Below are positions 8,375 to 13,858 of a DNA stretch of 13,858 nucleotides, in pieces (position 1 is the first letter of the stretch; the number at the start of each line of letters is the position of its first letter). The stretch comes from Saccoglossus kowalevskii (taxonomy: Eukaryota; Hemichordata; Enteropneusta; Harrimaniidae): positions 328,453 through 342,310 of the forward strand of contig NW_003114463.1 in the NCBI RefSeq assembly GCF_000003605.2, written 5' to 3'. The notes below the pieces were generated by a model, which saw only the letters and a program-made list of their open reading frames with translations, ran no database searches and was not told the origin of the DNA. The position numbers were made by a program, and so were the translations under genes.

Positions 8375-8500
8375 GGCCAGTGTTGTATTCCTGATATTGA
8401 AGATTTGAAACATCCATGCATTAGTCAACACCAACATGACTTGACAGCGGCATTTACATTTTGTTTCTTTTAAAAATTAAAATTGTAATTGTTAAACATG
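8375..8500 (+). other. Probable eIF5A 3' UTR
   Basis: Sequence after the TAA has no coding continuation. A possible ATTAAA polyadenylation signal lies at 8476-8481. The first canonical AATAAA further right is at 9557-9562, so a much longer UTR cannot be excluded. Confidence 0.5.
8476..8481 (+). terminator. Candidate polyadenylation signal ATTAAA
   Basis: This variant hexamer lies about 100 bases after the eIF5A stop codon. It is a common sequence in AT-rich DNA, so position is the only support. Confidence 0.3.
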
Positions 8501-9836
8501 GTTATTATCAAATGTTTTGACTTCCAAAAACAATAGCATCTCACAGGTGGTTGTTGTACCATTATTGGTGGGGGATCTCGTTGCAATACTCATTCATGTG
8601 GGATTATCTTTGTCTTGTTCTCAATGCTCGTTTGTTTGGAATATCATGACTATTTAATTTACACTGGTTGGTGCTGATTGTCAAGTCATTGGATCAGTCT
8701 TATTAACAAAATAGAAATCTAGACTTTATTTTTTGTCGTTAAGTTTGTGTTCAATCAGGAAACAAATTTTGGTTTCTTAATTTTCGCTATTGAAAAAACA
8801 AAATGTCCTATTGTCAATGTTTAAATTTCAAAAAACTTGAATTTATAGCGCTGCAAAGTGCATGGATGTTATTGGTATGCAATAATACTTCAACCAGGAA
8901 AGATAACGTGCATCTCCTGATTGTGACTTGGTTATTTCTCAGTAAACTAAAACTTTTATTCAACACAGTTATTGTCACGGTAGTTTTACCCCATCAAAAA
9001 ATATCCAGTCCACTTTATTCTTATCTCTTGACATTTCTTAATAATACCATCTTCAATTATGAATTGCTTGATAGCAAGTTACTTGTATGTATCTACTTCT
9101 AATGGCGACAAATATACAGTCTTCAAACCAATGCAATTATCCTTGTCATTATTATCAAATTAGTCATTTGAATAGGTGATTTTCCATACAATTGCGAGAA
9201 GCATGAAAGACGCACGTCGAACGTCTGCCGCAAAAATCGAACGATTTGATTTTGAACTCTAATTTCTTTATTTCGTAGCTCACACCGATCTTCGACAGAG
9301 GAATATTGCTTCCGAATACCCTTACTTAATCGAAATTGCCTATCATCAAATGTGTACAGCACATTATTAAGCATGGAAATGCCCCCAAAATATTTTCGCG
9401 TTTGTTGAATCCCACGCGACGTTTGACGCCACTATGACGCTATGACCTTTGTTTGTCCTGTTTTTACGTTCGATTTCACGCATAACACAGGATTCTCGCA
9501 GTGAACGGAAAATGGTCAATTGCTTGATGTGCTATGTTATGAGGGGGGAGAGGTAGAATAAATTAATAGTGAAGGATCAAGACTGTCGACAGTCCTTGGG
9601 CATATTTTGTTAGTACACTGTCTGTGAACATCAAAGGTGTCGGTAAGAAATGCCGTAGACATTTCAACGGAGGACTGTAAACGCCCTCGCACGAAATTGG
9701 GAGAGTTTTGTCGTAATGTCATGTGTTTACAAGCAATAACAGGCCTCAGTCTTCGCTGAAATGTCTTGGGAGTTTGCCGATTCAGTATAATAACAAATTA
9801 GGGCTGAGGACTGTTGAGTCTATGGAGGATTTTAAT
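8501..9836. other. Unassigned intergenic stretch
   Basis: I see no gene here that can be supported. Openings of up to about 100 codons exist on both strands (for example near 8803-9102 plus and 9123-9374 minus). They lack recognisable domains, splice context or codon structure. 9180-9730 is less AT-rich than its surroundings and could hold an unrecognised exon or promoter. A perfect 14-bp palindrome lies at 9581-9594. Confidence 0.5.
9581..9594. repeat. Perfect 14-bp palindrome GACTGTCGACAGTC
   Basis: The sequence equals its own reverse complement, with a SalI-type GTCGAC core. It lies in the unassigned stretch. No element boundary or known binding site is evident. Confidence 0.8.
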
Positions 9837-10067
9837 TTAAAGCGCAGTGGTCATCGAGTTGTGTATGTGCGACGTTTGTGTTGATAAACATTGATTTTCC
9901 CACAATCCAATATGGTTTGACCTGGGCATGTTTTGCTGATTACCGTCGAGGACTCCTTAGATACCTTACAATCACTTGAAAAATGCCTAATTAAGTCAAA
10001 GTCGCAATCTTTGTTTATACGAGACCTGGTTATCTCGCACATGCGTGGCATGACTACTGCCCTTTAA
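9837..10067. mobile_element. TTAA-flanked miniature element, copy 2
   Basis: TTAA (9837-9840) is followed by AGCGCAGTGGTCATCG. The right side ends CATGACTACTGCCCT followed by TTAA (10064-10067). The terminal repeats match over about 15 bases with two differences (C/G and G/A). The total is 231 bp including TTAA. It shares end sequence with the 109-bp block at 2001-2109, so the two define one family with Kolobok- or piggyBac-like target choice. It has no coding capacity. Confidence 0.7.
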
Positions 10068-10152
10068 AGCGCTTGTTGCTTAGCAATGGTAGTAGTGAAT
10101 GCTGGACATTCTCGGTGATTTTTTTTTTTTTAAATAATTGCTAATTTGCATA

Positions 10153-10334
10153 TATTCAAAATGGCCGCAAAATTAGGCAAATTTACACCAGAACAAGTAG
10201 ATAGCTTTGCATTCTAAATTTAATTTTGACATGTGTACAGTCGCGTGGATGTGGTGATGCATTTTTTACACAATTGTAGGATGAGTGCCTTGATAAATGA
10301 TGTCAATTTACTAAAATAGCCGCCATTTTGAATA
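10153..10334. repeat. Inverted-repeat block, 182 bp
   Basis: TATTCAAAATGGC (10153-10165) recurs as its exact reverse complement at 10322-10334. Similarity extends to 15 of 16 bases, since the next three positions inward are CGC against GGC. It may be a short miniature element. The TTCAAAATGGCC core also recurs in the tandem units of the family-1 Helentron-like element, so a shared origin or shared motif is possible. Confidence 0.45.
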
Positions 10335-10627
10335 GAACATACCGGAAACGGAACAGTGCCACCATTAAGTATTCACTCACTCGTATACATCAAATTACAT
10401 TTTAGCATAACACGTAATAACGTAAACATGGTGGTGTTTTAAATAAATGTAATCATATATTCATGAACTAAACTTGTCTTACACATAAAAGAAATATGAG
10501 AATGACAATGAATTAATTTCCACCAATCATCAATGATAGCAATTGTGCTCAACAAATATTAGGTAAAACAGTCGTATTATCTCTAATCGTGCAAGTGTTA
10601 TCACAGCGTATTTACATCAATACATGC
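10335..10627. other. Unassigned stretch left of the nuclease pseudogene
   Basis: AT-rich sequence without supported genes. If the pseudogene on the minus strand belongs to a transposon, its 3' flank and terminal repeat might lie here, but I found no terminal repeat. Confidence 0.4.
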
Positions 10628-10759
10628 TCACAACCAGTTCTTTAGGATTATATTTCTTCTACAGCTAACACCCTTACATTCGCCACATGCTAAGGAACAT
10701 TCTAGACCATGGTTCTTGCAAGTGCATCTTCTGGTATGACAATCTGATTTGCAGTTACA
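10628..10759 (-). pseudogene. C-terminal CXC (tesmin/TSO1-like) segment of the broken nuclease
   Basis: This frame begins CNCKSDC and continues HTRRCTCKNHGLECS, ACGECKGVSC, to a TGA at 10628-10630. Nine cysteines are spaced C-x-C-x3-C-x4-C-x-C-x6-C-x3-C-x2-C-x4-C. This resembles the zinc-binding CXC motif of tesmin/TSO1 DNA-binding proteins. It lies one frame away from the preceding AAAPEYLLKM segment. The missing base falls at the ATTAATGT junction just before the first cysteine, so the tail is part of the same broken reading frame and not a separate gene. Confidence 0.7.
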
Positions 10760-12030
10760 TTAATCATCTTTAGAAGATATTCTGGAGCAGCTGCCAATTC
10801 AGTTGTTTTCGCTTCATAATGACCTTCGACTTTAACCCATCCAGTCTTGAGGATTTAAGTTGTCAGTTTCCTATCGATTGCTGAATTTGAAAATAAACAC
10901 TAGCACTGTGATAGCAAGCAGCAGCAGCTGTTGGTGGAATATTCTGAACCTGTACTGTATTGATACGAGTATATACTTTTGCACAAAATCGCATGTATCG
11001 CAGTTTATCCAACCCCTCTCCTGGATCACCACCATACAAAGAACATAGAGCTCTCTCACCAGCTACATAGATTTCTTCCATAGATGATTCTCCAGTAAAT
11101 ACATAAGCCTGCTTTTTGTAATTTTCGTAGTGCTACTCCTTTTCCAATGCCAAATAACCGTGACGTTGTATCGCATCCAGAAATAGCATGGACAAATGGC
11201 AACAACTGACACATCTCAGGTCCAAGTACATTCTTAAGCCAATTTATATTCCATACTCTTGATTTCTTTGTCTGTCTACCTTCTGTTCTAAAAATAATAG
11301 AGAAAGTCTTTACATTAGCATGTACACACAGTAGGACTAACAGATCTGTATCTTCTCCTATGAGAGTTGTGGCACATTTGGTGGCCGAGGATATTGCTGT
11401 CTGAGCAATAAGTAAGTCAGCATCCTCTTCTGCATGGATCGTTTTAAAGCCATTTTCCTGCAATTTTTCACTGAGCATGTTGATGAACTTCTTGTTTTGG
11501 CAGTTTGATGAGGTTTCCTCCTTAGTCTTAATTGGCATGCTTCCAACAAAGTTCACTTGAGCACCCACAATATGCCCTTTGAACGACGCACATGTGTACT
11601 ATCTTTAGTAGAATGCCCTGCTCCATATCCATCAAAGACAATAGTGGTGTTGGTATACTTTTGATGCACGTAATCTACATAACTTGTGCAGATGGAATCG
11701 AAGGTTTGCTCTCGTTTCCATGGAATGCGTTGGATTAGTGATCCACCATCGAGCACATAATGCATTTCTGCCTCTTCTGGTATAGGCATATCAATTCCCC
11801 TACCAATTGTCCAAATAGCATCAGCAAGTTGTGGTTTGTTTGCCTCTTGGAGGAGACCACAATGGTCAAATAAGGATGATGGGTAATTACAGAGCTCATA
11901 CTTGAATATTTCTTCAACATTATCAGTCACATTTGGTGCAACTGATATCAAACGCTGAAAAAGCAGCTGAGGGTCGATCTCTATGGAATCACCAGCACAT
12001 TTTTACCTTGCCCGTACCAGCAAAGATGGA
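10628..12030 (-). pseudogene. Broken PIN/XPG-FEN1-like nuclease with C-terminal CXC cysteine cluster
   Basis: Read right to left, the pieces follow the order of a large family of uncharacterised animal proteins. DPQLLFQRL (about 11960) comes first, then TIVFDGYG and STKDSTHVRRSKG (to about 11580). Next come EEDADLLIAQ and GEDTDLLVLL, then AISGCDTTSRLFGIGKGVALRKLQ (to about 11110, here quoted in overlapping parts AISGCDTTS and GIGKGVAL), GERALCSLYGG, NIPPTAAAACYHS, NPQDW, AAAPEYLLKM and the cysteine tail. FDG, the paired aspartates and GCD plus GIGKG-x-AL resemble FEN1/XPG active-site and helix-turn-helix motifs. At least six one-base frame changes break it (near 12000, 11580, 11108, 10865, 10840 and 10757). 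The N-terminal part is not identified. Academ transposons are known to carry XPG nucleases, so a transposon origin is likely but unproven. Confidence 0.8.
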
Positions 12031-12877
12031 AGGGAAAGGTATATTAAGGGAAAAATTTTGTCTGGCGTTGTCGTCGTTAATAATTGTTATTGTGTGCATA
12101 ATAACTTTACTAATTCTATTCCAAACTTTATCAAACTAGGTCACCTTATTCATCAGTATAAAGTCTTCCCTGAGTTTGAACAACAGATGTCCTGTATGAA
12201 AATATCATGCAAAAATTGAGAAAATCTGATAAAATATTTTGACTGTTTCTACTTGACTGATCACTGGTGATACACATCAAAGGTCACTGATCTCAGTGGA
12301 AATATGCATTGTTGTATGTGTTCAATGAAGCAAATGATTTATCTTGTAATAATACCCTTGGTAATGTATCTCAGAATCCCATACTGAGTTTCAAAACCAA
12401 CTCGTGGAGAGATTGCACAGTCTGATACACATTTGCAAACCTACCAATAAAATCTTTACAGAAAACAAGTAACCTGTAGAATGCTGTGTGGGTTATATTT
12501 TTATATTGATTTTTGTTGCATTTGCAGCAAATAGTTACCAATGAGAAATCTATAGGATTGAATACCTCTCGGCTGGCTTCACATGCATAGTTCAAGCCTG
12601 CCTAACCGGTGCTTATTCAAGGATTTAATTACATCACCTGGACGATCTGTGGTTGCAGCTTCATGGTCGGAGTAATCGCAAAATTGATATTACAATAGAA
12701 AATCATGAAAGACTGGCAGTCCCATGCAATTAATAGCAAGTGTAATTCCTGGGATTGAAACATGTATTTTGAAGTCACTGAAGTAGGCAATGAATGATAA
12801 CTTCAAGTTGGCATGAAGATGGGGTAGTTTATTTAATCAGTGCTGAACTAGAGGCTGAAATTATAATTAAGTGCGTT

Positions 12878-13054
12878 GTCATATAATTTGTTTATTTCAA
12901 TTTCTTCTGAAGTCAAATAGAATGCACTGGTGAAACTGTGAGTGAAAGGATGTCTTGGTGGGGGTATAGTCTACATTGTGTATGAAGTGGTAGGGTCTGG
13001 CGTCACATAATTTGTTAATTTCCAACTCTTATGTAGTCACATAGAATTTCACTT
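12878..13054. repeat. Imperfect direct duplication, 124-bp offset
   Basis: GTCATATAATTTGTTTATTT (from 12878) recurs as GTCACATAATTTGTTAATTT (from 13002). Over the first 46 bases I count 8 mismatches. Similarity fades after TAGAAT. This may be a decayed two-unit tandem repeat. Confidence 0.55.
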
Positions 13055-13141
13055 AATTTATTTTTGCTGAAACGTTTTCAAGCATTACGTGGGAATCCGA
13101 TTTTCCCTGTGCTGTGTCTCAATAGAGTATGAGGTAAATGG

Positions 13142-13190
13142 CATTTTCACTGGAATTTATTTCAGGGGAAAAATGTTTTCAGTGAAAATG
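13142..13190. repeat. 11-bp-stem hairpin
   Basis: CATTTTCACTG (13142-13152) is the exact reverse complement of CAGTGAAAATG (13180-13190), with a 27-base loop. The CACTG/CAGTG core recalls transposon ends but no target duplication is present. Confidence 0.6.
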
Positions 13191-13582
13191 AAGTATACCA
13201 TTACATATGTACTGCAGTTTATTTTTATTCGTCTTATGAAATTGGTATTTCCACACCCCATATAGTAGTCCTTTCAAGAGTAGCGTTTTCCAAACATAGC
13301 AGAAATAAACAATATTTAGAAATGCGATATTTTACTTTTGGGGTACATGAATATACTTGCCGAGTGAAATGAAAATGGCAGTCACTTATTTTGACTAAAA
13401 CTAATTTGCATATCACCCATGCAATAATGTTTTCGGTATTTTCAAGGTCAATATGCTAATGAACATGGTATTGGCGATCCGCTCCTTAAGGATTGCCCCT
13501 CAAATCATTTGTGAGTGATTTCCAGTGTTTTCACGTATTAGTTCTGTGATTTTTTTTGCTTGGTCGATTTTGCTAAAACGTG

Positions 13583-13601
13583 GAAGGTGGGTCACACCTT
13601 C
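13583..13601. repeat. 7-bp-stem hairpin with T-box-like core
   Basis: GAAGGTG and CACCTTC flank a GGTCA loop. TCACACCT inside it equals the half-site recognised by T-box factors, which may be coincidence. Confidence 0.5.
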
Positions 13602-13645
13602 ACCCTAGTTATTAGGAAAAGTCTGCAAAAAAATGTTCGTCCATC

Positions 13646-13659
13646 GTTGCCATAGCAAC
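13646..13659 (+). promoter_or_regulatory. X-box (RFX factor) motif
   Basis: GTTGCCATAGCAAC matches the full RFX consensus GTNRCC-N(0-3)-RGYAAC with a 2-base spacer. RFX factors switch on cilium genes in animals. No gene start is recognisable beside it in the window, so its activity is unknown; it could also belong to a repeat. Confidence 0.45.
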
Positions 13660-13858
13660 AGTAAAAAAATGATTTTTGGATAGCTTCGAGCTAAATGTAT
13701 CTCCTACAAATTTAGGATACAACACCTCAGACATAGCTCATTGTACTCGGCTTGAGTGGGGGCACAATGATACTATTTGAATTTTTGATATCTTTTTTCA
13801 TCACTGAGAAAGTTGACCCCAAATTTAGAGTAACTGTTCACCAGGTATGGCTTTTTAA

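Larger units (their letters stand above)
12031..13858. other. Unassigned right-hand stretch
   Basis: No gene can be supported. Being upstream of the minus-strand pseudogene, this may hold its lost N-terminal part or transposon flank. The 74-codon minus-strand opening at 12371-12595 contains a CCKCNK cysteine group but matches nothing I know. Short structures present are an imperfect duplication (12878-13054), two hairpins (13142-13190 and 13583-13601) and an X-box (13646-13659). Confidence 0.45.

Noticed and set aside
8803-9102. 99-codon plus-strand reading frame downstream of eIF5A
   Set aside because: AT-rich hydrophobic translation with no motif; likely chance opening in 3' UTR or intergenic DNA.
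9123-9722. Two minus-strand openings of 61 and 83 codons in a less AT-rich stretch
   Set aside because: The translation is protein-like in places but matches no family I know and lacks clear splice sites, so no gene is called.
12371-12595. Minus-strand opening with a cysteine group upstream of the nuclease pseudogene
   Set aside because: Position would suit a lost N-terminal part, but no family motif is recognisable.

Overview
The window looks like nuclear DNA of a marine invertebrate animal. It is AT-rich, has spliceosomal introns of about 3 kb, is crowded with small non-autonomous DNA transposons, and carries one protein-coding gene split into short exons. The exact taxon cannot be fixed from sequence alone. 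A slowly evolving lineage such as a hemichordate, amphioxus or mollusc would fit, because the exon boundaries match those I recall for vertebrate eIF5A.

Plus strand, 1-8374: the 3' part of an eIF5A gene. Three coding exons (2271-2375, 5210-5341, 8312-8374) encode the last 99 residues, all joined in phase 0. The upstream exon(s) with the start codon and the hypusine-bearing lysine lie left of the window. The last intron begins with GC instead of GT.

The introns are packed with mobile DNA. 507-1993 is a CAGTG-ended element with a 6-bp target duplication. 2001-2109 is a TTAA-flanked miniature element. 4367-5086 has two 128-bp inverted arms. 5411-6511 and 6637-8160 hold elements resembling non-autonomous Helentrons (HINEs): subterminal inverted repeats, hairpins at both ends, and about 150-bp tandem repeats in between. 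The second block is one copy inserted cleanly inside another, and this lets the element ends be read directly. An AT microsatellite sits just upstream of the last exon.

8375-10627: the 3' UTR, unassigned sequence, a second copy of the TTAA family (9837-10067) and a 182-bp inverted-repeat block.

Minus strand, 12030-10628: a broken copy of a PIN/XPG-FEN1-like nuclease protein ending in a cysteine-rich CXC (tesmin/TSO1-like) segment. Its motifs are well kept, but at least six single-base frame changes interrupt it. It is probably cargo of a DNA transposon, possibly Academ-like, or a copy of a transposon-derived gene. 12031-13858 holds no gene I can support, only short repeats and a perfect RFX-type X-box. 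No operon-like logic or defence system was found. The most informative material is the nested Helentron-like pair and the decayed nuclease.
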